From positions 49,933 through 113,932 of the forward strand of contig CAJXPQ010000007.1 of assembly GCA_913058265.1 (NCBI GenBank): 64,000 nucleotides of DNA. Reading direction: 5' to 3'. Positions 35,528 to 43,511 of the stretch are shown piece by piece. This DNA comes from an uncultured Oligoflexia bacterium. Lineage in GTDB: Bacteria > Bdellovibrionota > Bacteriovoracia > Bacteriovoracales > Bacteriovoracaceae. The notes below the pieces were generated by a model. It saw nothing but the letters and a program-made list of their open reading frames with translations, searched no databases and was not told where the DNA came from. A program made the position numbers and the translations under genes. Within the stretch, counting starts at the first letter, position 1, and every line of letters begins with the position of its first letter.

Positions 35528-38242
35528 ATGAACAAGAAAGAAACTAAAAACTCTCTCTCTAGAGGGCAAATTTCAATTTTCTTCTCAACTACAATTGTAG
35601 TCATGATTACATTTATTGCCTTCATCATTAATATCGGAATCTTCGTTAAGGCCAAAATTAATCTTCAAAATGCTACTGATGCTGCCGCTTATGCTGGGGC
35701 CTCAGTTCAAGCAAGACAGTTAACAAATATTGCTCACCTTAATTGGGAAATGAGAAATATCTATAAGCAGTGGATGTTTAAATACTACGTCTTAGGCAGC
35801 TTAAGTTTAGAGGCGATTCAAGGACCTCCTCCAGTTCCTCAATCTTGTAGAAGTAAATTAACTGCATCTACAGACTTCACCATGAGTTGCTACGGAATAG
35901 CTCAAGCGGCCATAGATAGATATAACTTCCCATCAACTTGTATCGACTTCGCTAACACAGGTGGCGTAGGTATGTGCACGAGATATGTTGTCCCAGGTCT
36001 TCCCAGATTTGAAGCCTCAAATATTTTAGGAATGGATGAGACTACAAATGCGTTTATCGATTCTATTGTCTCTGAGAAATCAAAAGATTGCTCTAAGAGA
36101 TCTCAAATGAATTTCTATACCGCTAACACTTGGGCATATAATGTTAATGGAGCTACTGGCTCTGTAGATAATATTACTGACGATGCTCCACAGATTGCAG
36201 CAGATCAAATGGGTGCCTTTCCTCAGGCTTTTGAAATTGGTTTGCGAATTAGAAACCTAGAAGCACAAGTTAATACACCTCCCATGCAAGGGGTATGTAT
36301 TACTCCTGGAGAAGGAGTAAACTGCTCTCAGCCGGTGAATCAACTGTCCAGAGTTTCATCTGAGAGAACTCTAAAAGCTTTTCAATCTGGGTGGAGAAAT
36401 ATTGGAAAAAATGAAAATAGTTATATGAAGAATACCTTTACTATAACAGAGGTACCACCTAGAACAGATGATAGTCTTAATACTTTAGTTTCCCTAAGTA
36501 CACTTCTTATTCCAGAGGGAAGTCCAGCAAAAAATAAATACTATCTAGATTTAAAAATAATGCCTATTAACTACGCTGTTTTTTATACATCGTTTATTAC
36601 AACAAAAAATGATGATGGAATAAACGTAGATGGAGCTGCGAACCCAGTTGCCTCTGAAGGCCAATGTGACGCAACTAAAGTAGGACTTCCTGTTCCAGGC
36701 TATCCTATAGGCTTTGCAAAGAATCCAGATTACTTAACTTATTATGCAGTCGAGGGTAAATCAAAGTTCATCGGCATGTTTAATCCCTTTAGTAACGATA
36801 TTGTCCTGACTGCCTATGCCGCTGCCAAGCCATTCGGAGGCCGCGTTGGTCCCATGTTATTTAATGTCACAGACCCAACAATTATTACATCCAGACAAAA
36901 TAAAAGATCTTCCCCATATATAGCCGCTCTCAAAACAGAAACGTTCTTAAGTACTTTTGGAGATGCAGTAACTGAAGGCGTCTATAAGCCTGGTATGCCA
37001 GTACCTATAAATATTGGTTCAGGTACTGATCAGTTTTGGCTACGTGATGCCAATAACCCAGTCGGTGGTAATATCACAGGTAATGAGATCACTTTTGGAA
37101 TGCCAAATCTACTCTATGACTACCCTGATGAGTCCAATATTTTTGATTCATTATCCTATTATGCTGAGCAGGGTGATGTTGAGCTGATTGCCTACGGTGG
37201 TGTGGGTAATCCTCCTCCTAAATCAGGTTTATATAATATAGATATGTTTAATAAGTTCAAGGCTCTCTTACCTCAAAATCCAGATCAAACACTAAGCCCA
37301 GAAATAATTGCAAATGGAATTTTACTTGCTAAGGCGCCAACACTTTATGATGCTCATAATTATCTCGTGCCAACACCTGCCTCTCTTAACCAAACAGTTG
37401 GAAATGAAGGCGAGGGAACTGACTCTTGGGGTCATATAGCGACACCAATGAACCGGACTATAAGCGCAGGAGGAAGAAACTTTGATATATATCCTCTAGA
37501 GATCTATGCTCCTCTAGTTGGTGGTGCAGATACCATATACGCCTCCACTGCTAATCTTTTAGCAGTACTAAAAGATTATATCGACAATCAATCCCCCGCA
37601 CTGACCAAGTACGCTTCATCTATGAATCTTGTTGCTGCAGATATTTTTGAAAATAATAAATCTCGAGCAACAGGTCAAAATACTGGTGCCGGTGCTGCCA
37701 GGGCCATAAGTGACTTAACTGACATAGAATACGAGGCTATAAATATTGACCCAAGCGCTGCAGTTGCAGCCAAGCCAACCTGTTCAAGTATGACTGGAAA
37801 ATTTTTGTACTTCTATTCAGGTAATGTAGACTTTCTTTCCTCATCTAGCCTGGCCGAATGTGATTCAAGTCTTCTTGAACTTATGGAAAGTAGATGGAAT
37901 GAACCAAATAATACTGGTGACAACTATATATCTGAATATGCATTTCCCAAAGATATCGAAGATAAACTCTTCACTGCCTACAGACCAGTTGCTAATGGAG
38001 AGAATGAGAATACCTTATCAGGAAAGACTGAATTAATGATCAGAAATTTTTACTCGACTAAATTTATTCCTTTAAACTCTATCTCTAGTACTGGAAGCGC
38101 ATTTTACAGAAGAAGTAATACAATGATGAGGTACTCAGAAGGTGCACCTGCGGCAACAGATCCAGAAATCACAGGTGGCCAACTTAAAAACCCCTTAAAT
38201 TTAGAAGGTTCCTCTATTGATTTGAATAAAATTAAGCATTAA
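35528..38242 (+). CDS. Large TadE/TadG-like membrane-anchored protein
   Basis: 904 residues. The N-terminus has the TadG-like pattern: RGQISIFF at 12-19, one membrane helix to about residue 40, then KINLQNATDAAAYAGA, the conserved Asn-Ala-Thr-Asp-Ala-Ala element. The remaining ~850 residues should be extracytoplasmic, are rich in Asn, Gly and Pro, contain several cysteines and show no enzymatic motif. TadG-like proteins belong to Flp/Tad pilus systems, but no other tad gene is nearby, so this is an orphan copy. AGGA lies 5 nt before the ATG. Confidence 0.75.
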   Translation: MNKKETKNSLSRGQISIFFSTTIVVMITFIAFIINIGIFVKAKINLQNATDAAAYAGASVQARQLTNIAHLNWEMRNIYKQWMFKYYVLGSLSLEAIQGPPPVPQSCRSKLTASTDFTMSCYGIAQAAIDRYNFPSTCIDFANTGGVGMCTRYVVPGLPRFEASNILGMDETTNAFIDSIVSEKSKDCSKRSQMNFYTANTWAYNVNGATGSVDNITDDAPQIAADQMGAFPQAFEIGLRIRNLEAQVNTPPMQGVCITPGEGVNCSQPVNQLSRVSSERTLKAFQSGWRNIGKNENSYMKNTFTITEVPPRTDDSLNTLVSLSTLLIPEGSPAKNKYYLDLKIMPINYAVFYTSFITTKNDDGINVDGAANPVASEGQCDATKVGLPVPGYPIGFAKNPDYLTYYAVEGKSKFIGMFNPFSNDIVLTAYAAAKPFGGRVGPMLFNVTDPTIITSRQNKRSSPYIAALKTETFLSTFGDAVTEGVYKPGMPVPINIGSGTDQFWLRDANNPVGGNITGNEITFGMPNLLYDYPDESNIFDSLSYYAEQGDVELIAYGGVGNPPPKSGLYNIDMFNKFKALLPQNPDQTLSPEIIANGILLAKAPTLYDAHNYLVPTPASLNQTVGNEGEGTDSWGHIATPMNRTISAGGRNFDIYPLEIYAPLVGGADTIYASTANLLAVLKDYIDNQSPALTKYASSMNLVAADIFENNKSRATGQNTGAGAARAISDLTDIEYEAINIDPSAAVAAKPTCSSMTGKFLYFYSGNVDFLSSSSLAECDSSLLELMESRWNEPNNTGDNYISEYAFPKDIEDKLFTAYRPVANGENENTLSGKTELMIRNFYSTKFIPLNSISSTGSAFYRRSNTMMRYSEGAPAATDPEITGGQLKNPLNLEGSSIDLNKIKH

Positions 38243-38256
38243 AATGATACTATTGA

Positions 38257-38286
38257 TTGAAAATATTTAATTCTTTATATTATAAT
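38257..38286 (+). promoter_or_regulatory. Promoter of the lysine-rich H1-like gene
   Basis: TTGAAA (38257-38262), an 18-bp spacer and a perfect TATAAT (38281-38286). Transcription would begin near 38293, downstream of the AAAGGA at 38287-38292, which therefore cannot serve as a ribosome site; this supports the GTG start at 38333. Confidence 0.6.
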
Positions 38287-38332
38287 AAAGGAATTGATTT
38301 AAATGATTAAACTACTAACAAGGATAACAAGA

Positions 38333-38938
38333 GTGGCTAAGAAAAAAATGGCTAAGAAAGCTACAAAAAAGAAAGTTGCTAAAAAGGTTACAAAAAAGAA
38401 AGTTGCTAAGAAAGCGACAAAAAAGAAAGTAGTTAAAAAAGCTACGAAAAAGAAAGTTGCTAAGAAAGCTACCAAGAAGAAAGTTGCTAAGAAAGCTACG
38501 AAGAAAGCTACGAAAAAGAAAGTAGCTAAAAAAGTGACTAAAAAGAAAGTCGCTAAGAAAGTCGCTAAGAAAGTAGTAAAGAAAAAAGCAGTGAATAAAA
38601 AAGTTGAGCCAGTAGTTGAAAAACTTGCTCCAGCAGTTGCATCTTCTTCCCCATTCAAAGAAACAGTTAATGACACACCGCCAGAAGTTACACCAGATAC
38701 TTCAAGTCCAGGTAGTGTCGTTGAACCAAGTCATATGCTAACAGACGAGTATAACCCAGATGATGAGCACGAGCCTAATGCGTTCGGTTACGGCTGGAGT
38801 TATGATGAAGGCTTAGACTCTCCAGAAGAGCTTGATAGCCGACCAGACCCTCTTGATGAGGACTCAGAGTATGCCAAGGGCAAAGCAGTTGGCTTTGATT
38901 TAGAAAAAGCCTCTGATGATGATGACGATATGTATTAG
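38333..38938 (+). CDS. Lysine-rich histone H1-like protein with acidic tail
   Basis: 201 residues. The first ~85 are near-tandem AKKATKKKV/AKKVTKKKV units, as in bacterial histone H1-like nucleoid proteins (Hc1/AlgP type), and should bind DNA without sequence specificity. The remaining ~115 residues are acidic, ending SDDDDDMY, an unusual addition. An upstream ATG (38303) exists, but the GTG at 38333 has AAGGA (38320-38324) 8 nt before it, gives MAKKKMAKK, and leaves a 40-nt leader from a good promoter. It is monocistronic, with promoter and terminator close by. Confidence 0.8.
   Translation: MAKKKMAKKATKKKVAKKVTKKKVAKKATKKKVVKKATKKKVAKKATKKKVAKKATKKATKKKVAKKVTKKKVAKKVAKKVVKKKAVNKKVEPVVEKLAPAVASSSPFKETVNDTPPEVTPDTSSPGSVVEPSHMLTDEYNPDDEHEPNAFGYGWSYDEGLDSPEELDSRPDPLDEDSEYAKGKAVGFDLEKASDDDDDMY
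38341..38585 (+). repeat. Coding tandem repeat in the H1-like gene
   Basis: About nine imperfect copies of a 27-bp unit (GCTAAGAAAGCTACAAAAAA then GAAAGTT), encoding AKK-A/V-TKKKV. Copy number could change by slippage or recombination; unit spacing is irregular near 38500 and 38555. Confidence 0.85.
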
Positions 38939-38943
38939 AAAAG

Positions 38944-38968
38944 AGTGGCCAATGGGCCGCTTTTTTTT
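38944..38968 (+). terminator. Intrinsic terminator after the H1-like gene
   Basis: AGTGGCC (38944-38950) pairs with GGCCGCT (38955-38961, one G-T pair) around a 4-nt loop, followed by eight T. Confidence 0.88.
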
Positions 38969-38981
38969 GTATTAAAATAGA

Positions 38982-39227
38982 ATGAAATTAGATCTCTACT
39001 ATTATGAACAATGTCCCTTTTGCCAAATGGTACTTAGGAAAATCAAGTCCCTCGAATTACAAAGTAAAATTCAATTTAAAAATACTTTAGAAGACTCTAC
39101 CCACAGAGACTTTCATATGAAGAGTACTGGTCGTTCAACAGTTCCATGTTTATACATTGATGATAAGCCGATGTTTGAATCTTCGGAAATCATGAATTGG
39201 TTAGAAGAGAATCATACTAAAATATAA
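38982..39227 (+). CDS. Glutaredoxin
   Basis: 81 residues, a single thioredoxin-fold domain. The redox site is CPFC at 11-14, and the cis-proline is in STVPCLYID. A C-terminal SSEIMNWLEE helix is typical of GrxA/GrxC-like proteins. It reduces disulfides or glutathionylated proteins using glutathione. A close -10 (AAAATAGAATG) suggests a short or absent leader. The next gene starts 9 bp downstream, so these are one unit. Confidence 0.9.
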   Translation: MKLDLYYYEQCPFCQMVLRKIKSLELQSKIQFKNTLEDSTHRDFHMKSTGRSTVPCLYIDDKPMFESSEIMNWLEENHTKI

Positions 39228-39236
39228 GGAATAGCT

Positions 39237-40535
39237 TTGGAAGTACGAGACCCCGTTCACGGCTCAATTAAGATTTTAGATGAAGAAATCTCAATAATTG
39301 AAGCACCTTTTTTTCAACGTTTACGAAATATAAAACAACTCGGTTTTTCTGAGTATGTTTTTCCTGGTGCGACACACACCAGATACCTGCACTCAATTGG
39401 AGTCATGGATGTTTCAAATAAGGTTTTTGATCAAGTCTTTAAGCATATAGAAGAAGACGTTGATATTGCCAGACTAAGAGAGACCGTAAGACTAGGATGC
39501 TTGCTTCATGATATAGGTCACGCTCCACTAAGTCATACCACTGAATTTGTTATGCCAATGGTATCGGAGTTAGGGCTATCGGCCAACTTCATGCCCTCTA
39601 AAGACAGACAAGCAACTCACGAAGATTATACTATAAAGTCTATTGTTGATTCGAGCTTCACTCAATCATTCAAGGCGGTAACAGCTAAATTTGGAGTCAC
39701 ACCAGAGCAAGTGGCAGAATTAATTATAGGCGAAACAAATACTCCTGAATATTTTACTCATAAAGGAATCAATTACTTTCCACTAATGCATCAACTTGTA
39801 TCCGGGGAAATGGATTGCGACAGAATGGATTACCTTTTACGAGATAGTTACTTCTGTGGAGTAAGTTATGGGAAATTTGACCTTGATTGGATTGTAGACA
39901 ATCTAAGAAGTTGTACTGTTGAAGGAAAGGCTTATCTTGGAATTTCAGAGCGAGCGATTGCGACTTTCGATGACTTCTTGCTTTGCCGTTTTCACATGTT
40001 TCTCATGGTCTACTTTCACTATAAGTCAGTTTGTTTAGAAAAAATGCTAGAGCGTTACTTTACGAACTCACCCTCTGAGTATTCGATTCCATCGAATATT
40101 GAAGACTACCTAGAGCATGACGATCACTTTTTAATGAAAGTCCTACGTAGTAGTGATGACGAGTGGGCGAAAAAGATAGTGGCAAACTCTATTCCAGCAA
40201 AGATCTTTGAAACTTTTGGACATGATCAAGATGCCCAAATGAATAGCCTACAAGAATATATGACAGCTCAGAATATCGATTTCATTAAGTGCTCAACTAT
40301 GGGTCGCTTATCGAAGTATTACTCTGCCAACGATGAAACTGATAACAAATATCCACTAAAAGTTATTAGAGAGTCGAGTATTGAAAATAAAATTCTAAAA
40401 ATCAGAAATATCAATGAAGCCACTGACCTTTATGAAAAGTTTAGTCGCTCTCACTCTGTTAACAGAATTCATTGTGAGTATGGACAACTTTCATCAGACC
40501 AACAGAAGGAAATAATCAAAATTATTCAATCATAA
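39237..40535 (+). CDS. HD-domain phosphohydrolase (dNTPase/SAMHD1-like)
   Basis: 432 residues. The N-terminal VRDPVHGSIKI and FQRLRNIKQLG, RYLHSIGV, HDIGHAPLSH (His91-Asp92) and EMDCDRMDYLLRDS are the classic signature of the dGTPase/SAMHD1-like HD family (COG1078). Such enzymes remove triphosphate from dNTPs or act on related nucleotides. Starts at TTG (39237-39239), 6 nt after AAGGA. It follows glutaredoxin and precedes a secreted unknown by 1 bp, so it is in the middle of an operon. Confidence 0.85.
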   Translation: MEVRDPVHGSIKILDEEISIIEAPFFQRLRNIKQLGFSEYVFPGATHTRYLHSIGVMDVSNKVFDQVFKHIEEDVDIARLRETVRLGCLLHDIGHAPLSHTTEFVMPMVSELGLSANFMPSKDRQATHEDYTIKSIVDSSFTQSFKAVTAKFGVTPEQVAELIIGETNTPEYFTHKGINYFPLMHQLVSGEMDCDRMDYLLRDSYFCGVSYGKFDLDWIVDNLRSCTVEGKAYLGISERAIATFDDFLLCRFHMFLMVYFHYKSVCLEKMLERYFTNSPSEYSIPSNIEDYLEHDDHFLMKVLRSSDDEWAKKIVANSIPAKIFETFGHDQDAQMNSLQEYMTAQNIDFIKCSTMGRLSKYYSANDETDNKYPLKVIRESSIENKILKIRNINEATDLYEKFSRSHSVNRIHCEYGQLSSDQQKEIIKIIQS

Positions 40536-40536
40536 T

Positions 40537-41205
40537 ATGAACAAATTCATTGGATATGGAATATTACTTTTAATCTATCTAGGCCTATCTAAGAGTCTAT
40601 CTCCTTCTGAGCTTGGTATCAGCTATATCAATAGTAAGGAAAGTTTAAGTAAACTTATAAATGGGGCCCCATCAACAGTCATTTTAACTGATATCCACTC
40701 AATCGGATTTCTCATTAAAACCTACTACCATAAATATAAAGTCGTTCATGGCTTTCAATCTTACGAAGAAATAATTGTCAGAACTTCAAAACAATACTCT
40801 GACAGCATAAAAGACTACTTAGGTATGTCGATTTTCAGACGATATCCTGACGGCAGAGAAACATATACGCCTCTACCACCAGGTTCTATATTTATTGGGA
40901 ACCTGAGTTTTGGAAAATGGTTAAGACATAACTCTGGAGATAAGATTTGGCGTTTTTTTAGAGTTTACAGACAAATTCCAACATTTCTTGGCTGGCTCGA
41001 TTTTCAACCAACAAAAGAGCTGCATGACATGATTCTCATTTATGAAAAAGAAAACAAACCCCTTCACGGTCTTAACAACGAATTTGGACTTCTTGGGTCT
41101 ATTACGAAGAAAAAATATACTCCATATTATGAAAGACAAAAACCGCAACAAATTGAAATTGATCGTTTTCTAAAAAACTACTTAAAAGAAAACTTTATAA
41201 AATAG
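40537..41205 (+). CDS. Hypothetical membrane-anchored or secreted protein
   Basis: 222 residues. Residues ~3-19 are hydrophobic (signal anchor or uncleaved signal). The rest is basic and aromatic-rich (Tyr, Phe, Lys) without cysteines. A GSIFIGNLSFGKW segment and a C-terminal YTPYYERQKP are distinctive, but no family is recognised. Adjacent to the HD protein (1-bp gap) and a DUF350-like membrane protein (7-bp gap); the three probably form one operon. Confidence 0.6.
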   Translation: MNKFIGYGILLLIYLGLSKSLSPSELGISYINSKESLSKLINGAPSTVILTDIHSIGFLIKTYYHKYKVVHGFQSYEEIIVRTSKQYSDSIKDYLGMSIFRRYPDGRETYTPLPPGSIFIGNLSFGKWLRHNSGDKIWRFFRVYRQIPTFLGWLDFQPTKELHDMILIYEKENKPLHGLNNEFGLLGSITKKKYTPYYERQKPQQIEIDRFLKNYLKENFIK

Positions 41206-41212
41206 GCTTTAT

Positions 41213-42109
41213 ATGAACGAAATATTTGATAAGTTACTCATTAGGATTCTCTTCACCATTTTTATTTGTGTTGCACTTCTTTTATATAAATATGCTCACT
41301 TAATTTTTTATCCCTCGAGTAAGAAGCAAGTTTTCAGAAGAATTTATCCTTCAGAGAACTATGTTGATACCATGCACTTTTTCTCTCGCTTAATTGGAGT
41401 CTCTATAATTTTCTCTTCTTTAGAGTTTAATGAGTATATAGGAATATCCATAAGTGCTTTTCACTTTTTTGTCTGGAGCATTATAGGCTTCACTTTCTAT
41501 TTAGTTTCAATTTATATTATGGAAAATATAATCTTTTCTAACTTTGAATATAAAGATGAAGTTCTACAAAAGAAAAATCCTGCTTACGGTATTATTAGTT
41601 TCGTGAACGCCATTTGTCTTGCTTTTATTATCAAGGCGGTATTCAAAGAGTCTGAGAATTCCATTGTTATCCTTGTAATCTTATGGCTATTTTCTCTAGT
41701 TCTTTATGGAATAAGTACTAAGTTCTTTAAGTATATTTGTACAATTCACTTTGATAGTCTAATGATACAAAAAAACATTGGACTGGGCCTTGCTTACTCT
41801 GGATTCTTATTTGGTAACATGGTGCTTTTAAGGTCCGTATTTTCTCATGAACACCTTCAAATTCAATCTTATCTTATACTTGTTGTTCTTAAGACTCTTC
41901 TCGTCATACTTATAATGCCGTTGTTTAGAGCTGGTATTCACTACGTATTCAAGATAGAAGCAAAAGAAAATCAAGAACTTGATCAAGATGAATCAACTAA
42001 GCACTTAGGTCAAGGTATCTATATTGCTTCTGTATACCTGACTACAGCGCTCCTAACGTCAATTATTGTTAGTCAGATACATTTTGGTACAATTTACCCA
42101 TTCTTCTAA
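41213..42109 (+). CDS. Multi-pass membrane protein, DUF350-like
   Basis: 298 residues, about 8 hydrophobic helices. Three segments repeat a pattern: NPAYGIISFVNAICLAFI, NIGLGLAYSGFLFGNMVL and HLGQGIYIASVYLTTALL, each a Gly/Ala-rich helix after an Asn/His-x-G, as in DUF350 (YjfL-type) units, usually paired. A hydrophilic linker lies at about 250-266. Function unknown; DUF350 proteins often sit with polyamine- or membrane-stress genes. The family link is by pattern memory only. Confidence 0.55.
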   Translation: MNEIFDKLLIRILFTIFICVALLLYKYAHLIFYPSSKKQVFRRIYPSENYVDTMHFFSRLIGVSIIFSSLEFNEYIGISISAFHFFVWSIIGFTFYLVSIYIMENIIFSNFEYKDEVLQKKNPAYGIISFVNAICLAFIIKAVFKESENSIVILVILWLFSLVLYGISTKFFKYICTIHFDSLMIQKNIGLGLAYSGFLFGNMVLLRSVFSHEHLQIQSYLILVVLKTLLVILIMPLFRAGIHYVFKIEAKENQELDQDESTKHLGQGIYIASVYLTTALLTSIIVSQIHFGTIYPFF

Positions 42110-42167
42110 ATCAAATATCAAGACGATATAATATAAGTGATGCCTAATTGAGGCGAGGATTTATATT

Positions 42168-42704
42168 ATGGTCATGACAACAGCGAAACAGATGGAAAAT
42201 GAACTCTTTGATTTAAAGAGAGAAGTTAAGAAACTACGAGAGCATGTTAAGTTTCTTGAATCTAGTTTTAATGAATCTCTAACAATTGAAAAACATCACC
42301 TTATGCGCATTAAAAATGGTGACGAATTATCTGATGAGTATATCGTTAGAGGCTTGAGTTATATGGATCTTAGCCCAGAGAAGGCTTTTGAAATCTATAA
42401 TGAAAAAGATATAGATTTTGTTCTATTAGATGTCTCTGTCGATGGATTTGATCCTTTTGCACCAATTCCAGAAACTAAAAAGATACCACTTGAGAGCCTT
42501 GAGCGTAATGTTCACCAAATTCCTGGACGTCACAAGCGAGTGCTTGTTATTTCAGAAGATGGAGTTCGATCAATTCAGGCATGTAAACTATTAAAGAAAT
42601 TAGGCTATTATAATCTTAGTAATATTTCTGGTGGTTATAAATTCTGGCCAGGTTTTAGAGAAGCGGCCAACACTCAAAGTGATGACGACACTCAGCTCGC
42701 CTAG
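42168..42704 (+). CDS. Coiled-coil protein with catalytically inactive rhodanese domain
   Basis: 178 residues. The N-terminal ~40 residues are a heptad-rich coiled coil (KQMENELFDLKREVKKLREH). The rhodanese fold spans about 58-165: VLLDVS, then the active loop SEDGVRS at 129-135, and NISGGYKFW. In active rhodaneses the loop begins with Cys (CxxGxRS); here it is Ser129, so sulfur transfer is not expected. A binding or regulatory role is likely. TATAAT at 42127-42132 is a plausible -10; no clear -35. Confidence 0.75.
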   Translation: MVMTTAKQMENELFDLKREVKKLREHVKFLESSFNESLTIEKHHLMRIKNGDELSDEYIVRGLSYMDLSPEKAFEIYNEKDIDFVLLDVSVDGFDPFAPIPETKKIPLESLERNVHQIPGRHKRVLVISEDGVRSIQACKLLKKLGYYNLSNISGGYKFWPGFREAANTQSDDDTQLA

Positions 42705-42717
42705 GTAATCAATTATA

Positions 42718-43176
42718 TTATAGAAGTCTTATTTGTTCATCTTGACGAGATTGGATTTTGATATAGAGTTGATCCAACATGATAGCAATTCTATCCATCT
42801 CAACTTCACTGATATTTTTCAAGTACTCTTCTTCTAATTCAGATGAAGCCGCCAGGAGCGTAAACTTAAACATCTCACCAAACTCAGTTAAAGATACTAC
42901 GAACTCTCTTCGATCTTTATCGGAAACTTTACGAACGATATAGTCCCTCTTCTCCAATTCATTTAGGTGACTTGTCATCGTCTGCTTTTTTAGGCCGCAG
43001 GCGAGACCAATCTCTTTAATAGAAACAGCGTGGTTTTCACAGATATACATTAGAATTTCTAGAAAGCTTGGACGAAGATCTAAAAAGCCATTTGACTGTA
43101 GCTTTGTATTAAGATCATTTGAATATATACGGTAAATCTTTTTGGAAAGACTCCCAATACGAGATAATTTTTTCAT
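42718..43176 (-). CDS. MarR-family transcriptional regulator
   Basis: 152 residues with a MarR winged helix: SIKEIGLACGLKKQTMTSHLNELEKRDYI forms helix-turn-helix, with KVSDKDRREFVVSLTEFG as the wing (DxR motif). Helices flank it for dimerisation. MarR proteins repress or activate genes for stress or drug responses and release DNA on ligand binding. It is convergent with the rhodanese-like gene (13 bp apart). Its target is not evident. Confidence 0.85.
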   Translation of the reverse strand: MKKLSRIGSLSKKIYRIYSNDLNTKLQSNGFLDLRPSFLEILMYICENHAVSIKEIGLACGLKKQTMTSHLNELEKRDYIVRKVSDKDRREFVVSLTEFGEMFKFTLLAASSELEEEYLKNISEVEMDRIAIMLDQLYIKIQSRQDEQIRLL

Positions 43177-43214
43177 TGAAGAAATAGTACCATAATCGAA
43201 CTAAATGAAAAGTT

Positions 43215-43445
43215 CTAGGAATCAAGCTTCTCTAAAGCAACTTCAAGCTCTTCTGGCAGCTGGACTCTTGCTTTTTGCCCCATTTTTAGAGCCTGATTAT
43301 AGGGGTTTACAGTCTCAATTCCATCATACCAAAGCTTTATTCGTACAATATTGATTGTTTGCATATCACTAAGGCCCGGAGGACTAGCAAAGCTCAAACT
43401 TGAAAGCATGGATAAAATAATGACAACTGCAGACTTTTTAAACAT
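43215..43445 (-). CDS. Small secreted protein of unknown function
   Basis: 76 residues. Signal peptide about 1-20 (hydrophobic SAVVIILSMLSSLSFA). The mature ~55 residues are acidic without cysteines. No family recognised. The frame opens with GTG three codons earlier, but ATG at 43445 with AAGGTGG 7 nt upstream is preferred. It lies 38 bp from the MarR start, so it may be transcribed with that gene. Confidence 0.5.
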   Translation of the reverse strand: MFKKSAVVIILSMLSSLSFASPPGLSDMQTINIVRIKLWYDGIETVNPYNQALKMGQKARVQLPEELEVALEKLDS

Positions 43446-43511
43446 TAAAACCACCTTTAGCTAGGGCCAATTGCCCGATACACAGTTAATGATGCAAGTA
43501 CTTCGCCAGAG

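Noticed and set aside
38303..38332. ATG at 38303 as start of the H1-like gene
   Set aside because: Its apparent ribosome site lies upstream of the predicted transcription start; GTG at 38333 has ideal spacing and gives a typical N-terminus.
38341..38585. CRISPR-like regular repeats
   Set aside because: The repeats are contiguous, in frame and encode AKK-x-TKKKV units; there are no spacers.
38299..38676. Long minus-strand ORF opposite the H1-like gene
   Set aside because: It is the complement of Lys-rich repeats, giving an artificial Phe/Ala-rich frame.
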